Numbered from the stretch's first letter, positions 1 to 9,173 are shown. The stretch is DNA of 64,000 nt from Agromyces atrinae (GCF_013407835.1 NZ_JACCBI010000001.1:1736001-1800000); one strand, 5' to 3'. The notes: generated by a model from the letters alone, not told the origin. Translations and numbers: made by a program.

Positions 1-553
1 TGAGCCAGCGCACCTCGACACCCGCGGGCGCCGTGAGCGCGATGACGTCGTCGACGGTGTCGGCCTCGATGAGGGCGGTGCCGACGGCGTCGGCGGGAAG
101 CGCCTCGAGCGCCGCGGCGATCGCGGGAAGACCCGCGAGGTCGCCGGCGAAGAGGTACCAGTCGGCGTCGGGGTTCGGCGCGTAGCCGCCACCCGGCCCG
201 GCGATCGTGATGGTCGCGCCGGGCTCGACGCGCGCGGCCCAGGGCCCCGCGATGCCCTCGTCGCCGTGGATGACGAAGTCGATGTCGATGACGCGACGAT
301 CGTGGTCGACGCTCCGCACGGTGTAGGTGCGTCGGACGACGTCACCGGCGGGCTGCGTGAAGTGCAGCTTGACGTACTTGTCGGTCTCGGGGCGATCCTC
401 GAAGGCGTCGAAGCCCTCGCCGCCGAGCGTCACACGCACGAGGTGCGGTGAGACCGAGCGGCGGTCGATCACCTCGAGCTCGAGCTGCGGCTTGGGCCGG
501 CGCACGGGCCGGTCGGCGGGCGGGGTCGTGGGGGTGGCGTTCGCGTCAGACAT
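1..553 (-). CDS. Siderophore-interacting protein (FAD-binding), 3' end outside window
   Basis: The reading frame starts at an ATG at 553 and runs off the window start, so about 184 N-terminal residues are visible. It has the ViuB/SIP arrangement: a flavin-binding beta-barrel with the FAD motif RTYTVRSVD near residues 78-86, followed by the FVIHGDEGIAGPWA segment and a GPGGGY turn, then the start of the NAD(P)H-binding half (YLFAGDLAGLPAIAAAL). Family members reduce ferric iron in imported siderophores, using NAD(P)H or ferredoxin, in the cytoplasm. The AraC regulator lies 42 bp upstream on the same strand and may be co-transcribed. The family call is firm; the siderophore cannot be told from this. 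Confidence 0.88.
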   Translation of the reverse strand, partial: MSDANATPTTPPADRPVRRPKPQLELEVIDRRSVSPHLVRVTLGGEGFDAFEDRPETDKYVKLHFTQPAGDVVRRTYTVRSVDHDRRVIDIDFVIHGDEGIAGPWAARVEPGATITIAGPGGGYAPNPDADWYLFAGDLAGLPAIAAALEALPADAVGTALIEADTVDDVIALTAPAGVEVRWL

Positions 554-595
554 CCCTCACCACGCTACCCGCCTCCGGAGCACCCCTCGCCGGAA

Positions 596-1645
596 TCAGG
601 CGGATCGAGCCACGGTGAGACCCGCGATCGCGGCGTCGCGGTAGTCGGAGGGCGTCACACCGTGGCGGCGGAGGAAGTGCGCGCGGAACGTGTTCGAGTT
701 CGTGAACCCGGCGATCATCGAGATGTCGTAGACCGAGAGGTCGGTGCGGGTGCGCAGCAGCTGCCGCGCGGTCTCGATCCGGCGGTCGGCGACGAGCCCC
801 GCGATGCCGCCCTCGGCGTCGGAGAAGTAGCGGTAGAGCTGACGTCGACTGAGGTTCAGCAGGCGCGCGATCGCGTCGATCGTGAGGTCGGGGCGTCGGT
901 GGTGCCGGTCGATCAGGTCATGGACGGCGGCGCGCACGACGACGGAGCGGTCCTCAAGCGGCCGGGTGCGACGTGAGACCTGCGAGACGAGACTGCGTAC
1001 GAGGTCGACGAGGGCGAGCTCAGCGTCGGGCCCGACCACGGCGCCGGAGAGTGCGCAGGCTTCGTAGATGAACGCGTCGATGTACGTCATCGCGGCGCGC
1101 GTGAGGGCCGTGTCGGGCAGGGGCTCACCGATCGCGGCGAGGAGGTCGCGCTCGGCGATGCCGAGGAGGTCGAGGGGAACGGCGATGCCGCTCGGTTCGT
1201 TGACGCCGGCGTAGTCGACGACGAACGGCTGGGTCGTGAGCACGAAACTCACACGACGGTCACCCACGGGCGTTCGGCTACCCGGACCCTGACGCAGTTG
1301 GACGGTTCCGCGGCGCTGCGAACCGATGACGATCGACGCCCGACCGTCGCGGTCGATGTTCTGCACGGTGCGCGTCGCCGTGACATCGGTCTGCAAGCGC
1401 GCGAAGAGAGCGATCGACCCGAGTCGGCAGTCGAGGGCGACCGCGCGAAACCGTCCGGCGGGGAGCGCCGAATAGTCGGCGATCCGCGAGATGGCGGAGA
1501 GCTTGGCGAGCCCGTCGGCCCCGGCGAGGAAGGTCAGGCGGGACGGATCGGGAGCCGAGGCGACGTTCGAACCGCGGAGTCCGCCGAGTCGCGCGAACCA
1601 GGTCGACAGCTCGTCGGGGGTGAAGTCGCGCGACGACGAGGCCAC
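596..1645 (-). CDS. AraC-family transcriptional regulator
   Basis: About 349 residues. The N-terminal two thirds resemble the AraC_binding_2 (cupin-like) ligand domain. The C-terminal 100 residues form the double helix-turn-helix (LTIDAIARLLNLSRRQLYRY, then YDISMIAGFTNSNTFRAHF and the closing GVTPSDYR signature). I chose the GTG at 1645 because GGGAGAGG lies 9 nt upstream. The frame stays open to 1756, but the extra codons would run through the palindrome at 1692-1707, which looks like an operator. It may control the siderophore-interacting gene immediately downstream; that link is inference from position only. Confidence 0.85.
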   Translation of the reverse strand: MASSSRDFTPDELSTWFARLGGLRGSNVASAPDPSRLTFLAGADGLAKLSAISRIADYSALPAGRFRAVALDCRLGSIALFARLQTDVTATRTVQNIDRDGRASIVIGSQRRGTVQLRQGPGSRTPVGDRRVSFVLTTQPFVVDYAGVNEPSGIAVPLDLLGIAERDLLAAIGEPLPDTALTRAAMTYIDAFIYEACALSGAVVGPDAELALVDLVRSLVSQVSRRTRPLEDRSVVVRAAVHDLIDRHHRRPDLTIDAIARLLNLSRRQLYRYFSDAEGGIAGLVADRRIETARQLLRTRTDLSVYDISMIAGFTNSNTFRAHFLRRHGVTPSDYRDAAIAGLTVARSA

Positions 1646-1691
1646 GGGCGCCTGCCTCTCCCGACCGCGGCGGCCGTCACCCGGCACTCGA

Positions 1692-1707
1692 CTAGACGAT
1701 CGTCTAG
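1692..1707. promoter_or_regulatory. Perfect 16-bp palindrome, probable TetR operator
   Basis: CTAGACGATCGTCTAG is its own reverse complement. It sits between the divergent AraC and TetR genes, 81 bp before the TetR start. The core TAGACG-N2-CGTCTA has the form of many TetR-family operators, so autoregulation by the adjacent TetR protein is the simplest reading. Confidence 0.6.
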
Positions 1708-1787
1708 GCGAGACTATCGATCGTGCGCCGAGACTTGCAATCGCGGCCGTCGTCACACGCTCGAACGGGGTCGTAGTGTGACTGAGT

Positions 1788-2444
1788 GTGGCGAAGCCCT
1801 CGAATCTCAGCGCAACGCAGCGACGGCTGCTCGATGCGGCATCGCTCGAGATCCTGGAGCGCGGCTACTCGGCGTCGACCCTCGCCTCCATCGCGGCGCG
1901 ACTCGGAATGACGAAGGGGGCGTACGCCTACCACTACCCGTCGAAGCGGGCCATCGCGGTCGCCCTCATCGACCACCAGATCGCCCTGCTCTCGCTCTCG
2001 AACGAGCAGGCCCGGGCAACGTACGAGGGCGGGGGCCTGCGCGGCCTCATCGACGTCATCCTCATGATCGGTGAGAACAACGCGGTCGACCCCATCTACG
2101 CCGCCGCGTCGACGGTGGGCGTCGACCCCGTCGCTCTCGACCTCGCGCTCCCCGACACGTTTCCGTTCTGGCGCGACATCGTGGAGTCGTATCTCGTCGA
2201 GGGGATCGCGCTCGGAGAGGTCGATCCCTCCACGAACCCGACGGAGGCGGCGGGCGACTTCCTCACGACGATGATCGGGCTCGCGTTCGTGCAGAGGCGG
2301 AAGCACCGATCGTTCGGAAGCCAACCGCTCCGGTTCCTCGCCGTATCGCTCCGCCTGGCCGGCGCCCTCGCACCCGAACCCCTCATCGACGAGGTCGTGC
2401 GCGCGCGCCACCCGATAGCGCCCGACGCCCCGCGACGCGGCTAA
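1788..2444 (+). CDS. TetR-family transcriptional regulator
   Basis: A protein of 218 residues, starting at GTG. Residues 8-55 are a classic TetR_N helix-turn-helix (TQRRLLDAASLEILERGYSA, then LASIAARLGMTKGAYAYHYP). The C-terminal part is a helical ligand-binding domain of usual length whose ligand cannot be inferred. It is divergent from the AraC gene with the palindrome at 1692-1707 between them. No enzyme or exporter gene follows, so its target may be itself or the AraC/siderophore pair. Confidence 0.88.
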   Translation: MAKPSNLSATQRRLLDAASLEILERGYSASTLASIAARLGMTKGAYAYHYPSKRAIAVALIDHQIALLSLSNEQARATYEGGGLRGLIDVILMIGENNAVDPIYAAASTVGVDPVALDLALPDTFPFWRDIVESYLVEGIALGEVDPSTNPTEAAGDFLTTMIGLAFVQRRKHRSFGSQPLRFLAVSLRLAGALAPEPLIDEVVRARHPIAPDAPRRG

Positions 2445-2456
2445 CCGCCCGACGCG

Positions 2457-2521
2457 CCGGTTTGTGACCGGTTGATGTCGGTACTTCGGGAGCAGAACGA
2501 CATCAACCGGTCACAAACCGG
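2457..2521. terminator. Long perfect stem-loop between convergent genes
   Basis: Two 23-bp arms (2457-2479 and 2499-2521) are exact reverse complements around a 19-nt loop, and one more G-C pair closes inward. It lies between the ends of the TetR gene and glpK. No T-run follows on either strand, so it is either a bidirectional terminator without a U-tract or a member of the long stem-loop class seen elsewhere in this window. Confidence 0.65.
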
Positions 2522-2542
2522 GGAGATGACGGGCGGTGAAGC

Positions 2543-4072
2543 TCAGCGCGAGTCGGCGTCGACCCAGTCGAGCGACTTCGAGATCGCCTTCGCCCAGTTG
2601 CGGCGGTGGCGGGCGCGTTCGTCCTCCGAGATCGACGGCTCGAATCTCTCGTCCTCGCGCCACTTCTCGCGGAGTTCGTCGCGGCTCTCCCAGAAGCCGA
2701 CCGCAAGCCCCGCCGCGTAGGCGGCGCCGAGTGCCGTCGTCTCGACGACCTCGGGGCGGACGACCGGAACACCGAGGATGTCGGCCTGGAACTGCAGCAA
2801 CAGTTCATTGGCCGTCGCTCCCCCGTCGACGCGCAGCTCGGTCAGTTCGACGCCCGAGTCGGCATTCACGGCGTCGACGACGTCGCGCGTCTGGTGCGCG
2901 ATCGCCTCGAGAGCCGCACGGGCGAGGTGCGCCCGGTTCACGAAGCGCGTGAGACCGACGATCGCACCGCGCGCATCGGCACGCCAGTACGGCGCGAAGA
3001 GTCCCGAGAACGCGGGCACGATGTAGGCGCCGCCGTTGTCGTCGACGCTCCGCGCGAGCTCCTCGATCTCGGATGCGCTCTGGATGATGCCGAGGTTGTC
3101 GCGCAGCCACTGCACGAGCGACCCCGTGACGGCGATCGAGCCCTCGAGGGCATAGCGCGCGGGCTCGTCGCCGAGCTTGTAGGCGAGGGTCGTGATGAGC
3201 CCGTTCTCGGACGAGACGATCTCGGTGCCCGTGTTGACGATGAGGAAGTTGCCCGTGCCGTAGGTGTTCTTCGCCTCGCCCGCCTCGAACGCGGCCTGGC
3301 CGAACGTCGCCGCCTGCTGGTCGCCGAGGATGCCGGCGACGGGGGTCTCCCGCAGCAGGCTGTGGCTCTCGACGTGCCCGTAGACCTCCGACGACGAGCG
3401 GATGTCGGGCAGCATCGACCGCGGGATGTCGAAGGCCTCGAGCAGCGCGTCGTCCCAGTCGAGGGTGCGGATGTCCATGAGGAGCGTGCGCGACGCGTTC
3501 GTCACGTCGGTCGCGTGAACACCGCCGTCGGCGCCGCCGGTCAGGTTCCACAGCACCCACGTGTCGGTCGTGCCGAAGACGAGCTCGCCGTCATCCGCCG
3601 CCTCTCGCGCGCCGTCGACGTTGTCGAGGATCCAGCGGATCTTCGACGCCGCGAAGTAGGTCGCGAGCGGCAGGCCCGTCGTCTCGCGGAACCGGTCGAC
3701 GCCCTCGTCGGCCGCGAGTTCGTCGATGAGGTCCTGCGTGCGGGTGTCCTGCCAGACGATCGCGTTGTAGACCGGCTCGCCCGTCGCGCGGTTCCAGACG
3801 ACCGCGGTCTCGCGCTGGTTGGTGATGCCGACGGCCGCGATGTCGTGGCGCGTGAGGTTCGCCTTCGAGAGCGCCTGGCCGATGACCTCGCGCGTGTTGT
3901 TCCAGATCTCGCGCGGATCGTGCTCGACCCAGCCCGCGCGCGGGAAGATCTGCTCGTGCTCGAGCTGACCCGTCGACACGATCGAGGCGGCCTTGTCGAA
4001 GATGATCGCTCGCGTCGACGTCGTTCCCTGGTCGAGGGCGATCACGTAGTCGCCTTGCACCTCTGCGTGCAC
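2543..4072 (-). CDS. glpK: Glycerol kinase
   Basis: The protein has 509 residues, the usual GlpK length. It phosphorylates glycerol to sn-glycerol-3-phosphate with ATP in the cytoplasm. The N-terminal phosphate-binding loop reads [15 protein letters not shown]. The family signatures [22 protein letters not shown] and the C-terminal [14 protein letters not shown] with [14 protein letters not shown] are all present. It starts at GTG with AAAGGA upstream. It lies 36 bp downstream of glpD on the same strand, so the two should form one transcript. No glpF facilitator gene is present nearby. Confidence 0.96.
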   Translation of the reverse strand: MHAEVQGDYVIALDQGTTSTRAIIFDKAASIVSTGQLEHEQIFPRAGWVEHDPREIWNNTREVIGQALSKANLTRHDIAAVGITNQRETAVVWNRATGEPVYNAIVWQDTRTQDLIDELAADEGVDRFRETTGLPLATYFAASKIRWILDNVDGAREAADDGELVFGTTDTWVLWNLTGGADGGVHATDVTNASRTLLMDIRTLDWDDALLEAFDIPRSMLPDIRSSSEVYGHVESHSLLRETPVAGILGDQQAATFGQAAFEAGEAKNTYGTGNFLIVNTGTEIVSSENGLITTLAYKLGDEPARYALEGSIAVTGSLVQWLRDNLGIIQSASEIEELARSVDDNGGAYIVPAFSGLFAPYWRADARGAIVGLTRFVNRAHLARAALEAIAHQTRDVVDAVNADSGVELTELRVDGGATANELLLQFQADILGVPVVRPEVVETTALGAAYAAGLAVGFWESRDELREKWREDERFEPSISEDERARHRRNWAKAISKSLDWVDADSR

Positions 4073-4108
4073 GGTGGTCCTTTCAGCCGCGAGCGGCGGG
4101 GTGTGGGC

Positions 4109-5824
4109 TCAGAGAGCGCGGGCGGCCTCGTCGGCCGTGAACGTCAGTCCGTGCTGCTCGCCGAGGAAGCGGATCGCCTCGGCGACCTCGTCGCGTCGGT
4201 GCTCCGCACTCCAGTCGAGCGCTCCGCCCACGATATCGGCGAGCTCCTCGAGAAGGGAACGGTCGAGTGCGCCGACGAAAGCGAGGCTCGTGCGGCGCAG
4301 CACGACGTCGAGCAGGTGCACGACGCGTTCGGTGCTCGCGAGCCACTCGATCTCGCGGCGCGTGTAGGTCGGTGCTCCCTCGAGGGGCTCGTCGTCGCCC
4401 TCGACGAGGTACTCGATGACGGATGACGCGCGCGTGCCGTATCGCTCGAGGAGCGCGTCGGCCCGCTCGCGGCCGATCTCGTCGCCGTGCGACGTCGTCC
4501 AGACGCGGCGCGCCGACTCGGTCGCGGGGTATCCGGCGCCGCCGCCGATCGCGAGGCCGTCGGTGCTCGTCGTGCGGGTGCGACCGAGCAGCCCGAGCAC
4601 GTCGTTCGCGAGGTGCTCGGCGAGGGCGCGGAACGTCGTCCACTTGCCGCCGACGATGCTCACGAGCGGGGTACCGCCGGCGAGCTCGCCGCGCTCGAGA
4701 CGGTAGTCGCGCGAGACGAAGCCGGGCGCCTCGTCCTCGTGGCGGGGCAGGGGGCGGACGCCCGCGAAGCGGAAGACGATCTGCGAGCGGTCGACGGCGA
4801 TCGAGGGGAAGACGTGCTTCACGAGCTCGAAGAAGTAGTCGACCTCGGTCTCGGTGCACCGGATCGGCTGGGTCATGTCGTGCTCAAGGTCGGTCGTGCC
4901 GACGAGCACGCGGCCCTTGAGCGGGTAGATGAGCACGATGCGACCGTCGCTGTGCTCGAAGAAGATCTCGCGGCCGCCCGTCGCGGCGAGCAGCTCGGGG
5001 TTGTCGAGCACGACGTGCGAGCCCTTCGTGCCCCCCATGAAACGGCTCGCGGTGCCCATCGCGTCGTTCGTGAGGTCGGTCCAGGGGCCCGACGCATTGA
5101 TGACGACGGAGGCCGAGAAGTCGAACTCTTCGCCGGAATCGGTGTCGCGGAGTCGCACTCCGGCGCTCGACGCACCGACGGCGGAGACGTAGTTCGCCGC
5201 GCGGGCGTTCGCACCCGCGGCGAGGCCGTCGGCGAGCACGTCGAGGGCGAGACGCTCGGGATCGTGCATCGAGGCGTCGAAGTAGGTCGCGGTGTACTTC
5301 AGCGACGGGTCGAGGCGGGGAAGCTCGGCGAGCGCCTTCTTCCGCCCGACGAAGCGGTGGCGGGGAACCGAACCGCCGTCGCGCGAGAACGAGTCGTAGG
5401 CCGCGAGGCCGAGCTTGATGAGCACGGCGCCGCGCTCCTGCGGCTTGCCCGAGCGGTGGGTCAGGAAGCGCAAGGGGGCGCTCAGGATTCCCGAGAAGGT
5501 CGAGTAGATCGGGATCGTCGTCTGCAGTGGCTTCACGTAGTGGGGCGCGGTCTTCAGCAGCGCGTTCCGCTCCTGCACCGATTCGCGCACGAGTCGGAAC
5601 TCGCCGTTCTCGAGGTAACGGATGCCGCCGTGGATCATGTGCGACGACGCCGCCGACGCTCCCGACACGAAGTCGCCGCGGTCGACGATCGCGACGTCGA
5701 CACCCTGCAGGGCGAGATCGCGGAACGTCGCGATGCCGTTGATGCCCGCGCCCACGATGAGCACGTCGGCGCGGGGCCGGTCGCGGAGGGTGTCGAGGTC
5801 GGTGCGGGCTGAGGTGTGAGCCAT
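4109..5824 (-). CDS. glpD: Aerobic glycerol-3-phosphate dehydrogenase
   Basis: 571 residues from the ATG at 5824. The frame is open upstream, but the extra part would cover the promoter and the GTGCAC sites. It oxidises glycerol-3-phosphate to dihydroxyacetone phosphate and passes electrons to the quinone pool at the membrane. The Rossmann FAD motif DVLIVGAGINGIATFRDLAL is near residues 18-37, followed by the GlpD signature IHGGIRYLE. The central GTTDLEHD segment and a C-terminal DAO_C-type helical domain are present. It is first in the glpD-glpK operon and divergent from a SorC-type regulator that probably controls it. Confidence 0.95.
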   Translation of the reverse strand: MAHTSARTDLDTLRDRPRADVLIVGAGINGIATFRDLALQGVDVAIVDRGDFVSGASAASSHMIHGGIRYLENGEFRLVRESVQERNALLKTAPHYVKPLQTTIPIYSTFSGILSAPLRFLTHRSGKPQERGAVLIKLGLAAYDSFSRDGGSVPRHRFVGRKKALAELPRLDPSLKYTATYFDASMHDPERLALDVLADGLAAGANARAANYVSAVGASSAGVRLRDTDSGEEFDFSASVVINASGPWTDLTNDAMGTASRFMGGTKGSHVVLDNPELLAATGGREIFFEHSDGRIVLIYPLKGRVLVGTTDLEHDMTQPIRCTETEVDYFFELVKHVFPSIAVDRSQIVFRFAGVRPLPRHEDEAPGFVSRDYRLERGELAGGTPLVSIVGGKWTTFRALAEHLANDVLGLLGRTRTTSTDGLAIGGGAGYPATESARRVWTTSHGDEIGRERADALLERYGTRASSVIEYLVEGDDEPLEGAPTYTRREIEWLASTERVVHLLDVVLRRTSLAFVGALDRSLLEELADIVGGALDWSAEHRRDEVAEAIRFLGEQHGLTFTADEAARAL

Positions 5825-5868
5825 GGTGATCGTCTCTGTGTGCGGTGCGGGGAGGCAGTTCGGGGAGC

Positions 5869-5930
5869 GTGCACAGACAACTCTTCCGTGCGCGGTGGAG
5901 AAGTTGCAAGCCGGGTGCACATACGTGCAC
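5869..5930. promoter_or_regulatory. glpD / sorC-type divergent control region with GTGCAC sites
   Basis: The 116-bp gap between glpD and the regulator holds GTGCAC at 5869-5874 and the near-palindrome GTGCACATACGTGCAC at 5915-5930, which ends 10 bp before the regulator's start codon. Arms of this kind, repeated at a distance, suit an oligomeric SorC/DeoR-type repressor acting on both divergent genes. The assignment is inference. Confidence 0.5.
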
Positions 5931-5940
5931 ACTGGCACGC

Positions 5941-6900
5941 ATGCCATCGCCCGATGCCCCGGAACGCACCCGTGATGCTCTCAGAGCAGCGCACCTCTAT
6001 TACATGCAGGACCTGACGATGGAGGCCATCGCCTCGGAGCTGCACACATCGAGGTCATCCGTCTCACGCATGCTCGCTTTCGCGAGGGAGACGGGCCTCG
6101 TCGACATCCAGATCCGCTCCCCACTCGAAGTGCCCGGACGTCTCGCGGCGGCCGTGCGAGCGCGATTCGGCGTCACCGCTCACGTGATCCCCGTGCCCGA
6201 CTCGACGAGCGACGTCGATCGGCTGGAACGCGTCGCGCTCTCCGCTGCACGAACGCTCACGAGCTTCGTCGATTCCAACATGTCGCTCGGCATCGCCTGG
6301 GGCTCGACCGTGAGCGCGATCAGCCGTCATCTCACCCCGAAACCCACTCACAATTCGTCGATCGTGCAGCTGAACGGCGCGGGCAACACGCAGACGACGG
6401 GCATCGCCTACGCGAGCGAGATCCTGCACCGGTTCGGCTCGAACTTCGACGCCGACGTGCAGCAGTTCCCTGTGCCCGCGTTCTTCGACGACCCCGCGAC
6501 GAAGCAGATGATGTGGCGGGAGCGCTCGACGCGGCGCCTCCTCGACATCCAAAGCCACCTGGACATCGTGCTCTTCGGTGTGGGCTCCCCGCTCGCGGAG
6601 GTGCCGAGCCGCGTGTACATGGGCGGCTACCTCGACGAACCGGACTACTCGGCTCTCGTCGACGACGGGGTCGTCGGCGACATCGCGACGGTCTTCTACC
6701 GCGCCGACGGGTCGACGAACGGCATAGCGATGAACGCCCGCGCGAGCGGGCCGAGCTTCGAAACCCTTCGCCGCGCGCCACGCCGCGTGTGCGTCGTCGC
6801 CGGCATCTCGAAGCTCCCGAGCCTCCAGGGCGCTCTCGCCGCCGGACTCGTGACCGATCTGTTCATCGACGAGACGACCGCGCGGGGCCTCGTCGCCTGA
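5941..6900 (+). CDS. SorC-family sugar-binding transcriptional regulator
   Basis: 319 residues from the ATG at 5941. The first 60 residues hold a helix-turn-helix (LYYMQDLTMEAIASELHTSR, then SSVSRMLAFARETGLV). The rest is the SorC/DeoR-type sugar-phosphate-binding domain, with LGIAWGSTVSAISRHL, VQLNGAGNTQ, LFGVGS and the late VVAGISKLPSLQGALAAGL signature. It is divergent from glpD, so glycerol-3-phosphate or a relative is a plausible effector. Glycerol operons in other actinobacteria are often under IclR-type regulators, which makes this pairing somewhat unusual. Confidence 0.88.
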   Translation: MPSPDAPERTRDALRAAHLYYMQDLTMEAIASELHTSRSSVSRMLAFARETGLVDIQIRSPLEVPGRLAAAVRARFGVTAHVIPVPDSTSDVDRLERVALSAARTLTSFVDSNMSLGIAWGSTVSAISRHLTPKPTHNSSIVQLNGAGNTQTTGIAYASEILHRFGSNFDADVQQFPVPAFFDDPATKQMMWRERSTRRLLDIQSHLDIVLFGVGSPLAEVPSRVYMGGYLDEPDYSALVDDGVVGDIATVFYRADGSTNGIAMNARASGPSFETLRRAPRRVCVVAGISKLPSLQGALAAGLVTDLFIDETTARGLVA

Positions 6901-6905
6901 ATGGC

Positions 6906-6940
6906 GATGCCGCCCCCGCTCCGGGAGCGGGGGCGGCATC
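6906..6940. terminator. Bidirectional terminator hairpin
   Basis: Two perfect 15-nt arms (GATGCCGCCCCCGCT and its complement) surround a CCGGG loop. It begins 6 bp after the stop of the SorC-type gene and ends 13 bp before the stop of the convergent hydrolase gene, where it can end both transcripts. There is no clear T-run. Confidence 0.7.
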
Positions 6941-6953
6941 GTGCGGTGCTCGT

Positions 6954-8810
6954 TCAGTAAGTGACGACGAGCGAGTTGGATGCCGAGATGAGCGCCACGA
7001 CGAGAGCGTTCAGGAATCCGGCGATGTAGGGGTTGTTCGTCGCGCGATAGATCTTGCGACTGATCACGGCGGTGACTGCGAGGATCACGATGACGGGGAA
7101 CAGCCAGATACTGAAGATTCCACCGAAGCCGGGAATCAGCTCACCCGACGTGAAGAACGTCACGTACTGGGCGACGACGAGCACGATCGGCGCGAGCGAG
7201 TTGAAGAGGGCCAGCACTGCCGTGTTGATCCACTCCCTGTTACGAAGCGACACGTGGTTGAACGCGTTGATCGCCACCGAGTTCGCGACGAAGTAGATCA
7301 GGAAGAGCGGGAGCACGAAGAACGCGAGCCAGATCTTGTCGGCGGGGAACCACTTGACCGCGATGACCCAGAAGCGGAAATCGGTCGTGAAGAAGTAGTC
7401 GAGCACGAAGACGATCGTGAACGCCGCGGCGGTCGTCACCCCGGCGAGACCGATCGCGTGGAAGAAGGCCTTCCAGCCCGGCAGCACGCCGTTCTGTCGG
7501 AGATCGACTCCGTTACGGCGGCCGAAGGCGAGGTACGACACTGTCATGATCACGAGACCCGCGAGACCGTTGATCGCCGCCCAGAGCGCGATGAAGAACA
7601 CGGCGCCCTGCGGCACGATCGACGGCGCACCGTTGAACACGATCGGTGACAGCCAGCTCGCCTGGCTGAGAGCGATGTAGCTCCAGCCGGAGAACAGGGC
7701 CGACACGACGAGTCCGCCCCAGAACCAGGCGAGACCTCGGCGCGAGGGCGCGAGAGCGGTCACCGGAGCAGCCGCCTTGAGGGCACGGAATGCGCGGGTC
7801 TCGAGGAGCGCACGAGTGAACGCAACGAGGAAGATACCGAAGCCGACGAGTCCGAGAGTCGTGAAGAATTCCTTCCACTGCCAGACCTGAGCGGCGGGAT
7901 CGATCTCGTTCGGCGTACCGAGGGCTTCATCGAAGAACGTGAGGGTGTCGGTAACGGCGCCCTTCGAGATCGTGCTCCAGGGATGCGTCTGCGACTGCGG
8001 GTAGATGGCACGCATCGCTTCCGTGCCGTCGATGTCCTCGGTGTAGATCTCGTCGGCCGAACGCTCATCGGTGATGTCGGCGGGGTTTTCGCCGAAGTGC
8101 AGGAAGGACTGCGCGTTGGGCGTCGTGATGTAGTCGCGCGGCGCCGTCAGGGCCACGCCCTCGGGACTGTAGCTGCGGAAGAAGAACTCGTCGTATTCGG
8201 CCTGCACGACGGCCACGTCACGGTCGCCGTAGAGGTTGAAGTACGCGTTGTCGTTGTCTGCGTTGGTATAGACGGGGTCGTTGTCGACGAGCACGACGGC
8301 AGAGATGAGCGGCGTTTCCGCCTCATTGTCGATCGCGACCGAGAAGTTCGCGGCGCGCGCGCCGTTCGAGTGGCCTGTGACGCCGATCCGATCGGTGTCG
8401 ACATAGGGAAGATCGGCGATGAGCTTCACGGCGTCGTACATTCCGGTGCCGCCGACAGCGAGTTCGTCATTCGGTAGATCGTCCGAATTGCCGTGGCCGT
8501 ACATGTCGATCGAGATGACGACGTAGCCTCGGCGAGCGAGCTCGACGTAGTTGGCATCCTGCATCTCACGGTTGTTCCACCAGCCGTGGCTCACGACGAT
8601 CGCCGGCGCGGTGTTCTCTGCCGTGGCCGTCGCCGGCTTGAAGAGGAGTGCGTTGAGCATGCGGCCCGACGACGTCTCCCACTTGAGGTCTTTCACGGTG
8701 ACACTGCCGGCGTTCGTCTGCACGAGCGATGCACCGACAGCCGAGATCAGGAAGAGGACGAGCGAGCAGACCAGCCAGAAGCTGTTGCGTCGCAATAGAC
8801 CGTTTCGCAT
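6954..8810 (-). CDS. Alpha/beta hydrolase fused to a polytopic membrane domain
   Basis: The protein has 618 residues. A first membrane segment or uncleaved signal lies at about residues 11-29. Residues 45-300 form an alpha/beta hydrolase related to dienelactone hydrolases: VVSHGWWNN as oxyanion region, YGHGNSDD, and the nucleophile elbow GHSNG with Ser148. From about residue 325 to the end come some eight hydrophobic segments, for example FGIFLVAFTRALL, VPQGAVFFIALWAA and WLAFFVLPLFLIYFVA. The hydrolase is thus predicted to face outward and be tethered by the membrane part. The substrate is unknown. It is monocistronic, convergent with the SorC-type regulator. Confidence 0.72.
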   Translation of the reverse strand: MRNGLLRRNSFWLVCSLVLFLISAVGASLVQTNAGSVTVKDLKWETSSGRMLNALLFKPATATAENTAPAIVVSHGWWNNREMQDANYVELARRGYVVISIDMYGHGNSDDLPNDELAVGGTGMYDAVKLIADLPYVDTDRIGVTGHSNGARAANFSVAIDNEAETPLISAVVLVDNDPVYTNADNDNAYFNLYGDRDVAVVQAEYDEFFFRSYSPEGVALTAPRDYITTPNAQSFLHFGENPADITDERSADEIYTEDIDGTEAMRAIYPQSQTHPWSTISKGAVTDTLTFFDEALGTPNEIDPAAQVWQWKEFFTTLGLVGFGIFLVAFTRALLETRAFRALKAAAPVTALAPSRRGLAWFWGGLVVSALFSGWSYIALSQASWLSPIVFNGAPSIVPQGAVFFIALWAAINGLAGLVIMTVSYLAFGRRNGVDLRQNGVLPGWKAFFHAIGLAGVTTAAAFTIVFVLDYFFTTDFRFWVIAVKWFPADKIWLAFFVLPLFLIYFVANSVAINAFNHVSLRNREWINTAVLALFNSLAPIVLVVAQYVTFFTSGELIPGFGGIFSIWLFPVIVILAVTAVISRKIYRATNNPYIAGFLNALVVALISASNSLVVTY

Positions 8811-9173
8811 GGGTCGAGGACTCCTTAGTCAGGGGATGCGCGGCTCTGCCGCGGAGGGTATCGACGGTCAAGACCGTCGCACAGCGGCACCGTCGGGGCA
8901 CGCGAATGCGGCATCCCACTTCGCCGTCGGACGCCGCCGTACACGCACCGATCCGAAGATGCGGATGCACTGCCGACTCTAGGTCGACCGCGGTGACGGA
9001 GGCAGCGAATCGGGCTGCACATGTGTGCAGATCACTCACGGCCGACCCCCGGGGTAGACTCTTCCTCTGCTCGACCCCGGGGTCGAGGTGGTCGGTCATC
9101 CGCGAGAGCGGGGTGGCGATCCGGGGCTGGAAACCCCTGGAACAACTCCCCTCTTCTCTGGAAGGTCACCCCT
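8811..9173. other. Intergenic control region between hydrolase and DHA2 exporter
   Basis: No gene is supported in these 363 bp between divergent starts. Visible structure: an 8-bp-arm repeat CGACGGTCAAGACCGTCG at 8862-8879, the near-palindrome CTGCACATGTGTGCAG at 9015-9030, and the perfect 18-bp palindrome CTCGACCCCGGGGTCGAG at 9070-9087. GGAAGG shortly before 9174 is the ribosome-binding site of the exporter. The palindromes look like operators; their regulator is not obvious. Confidence 0.5.
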
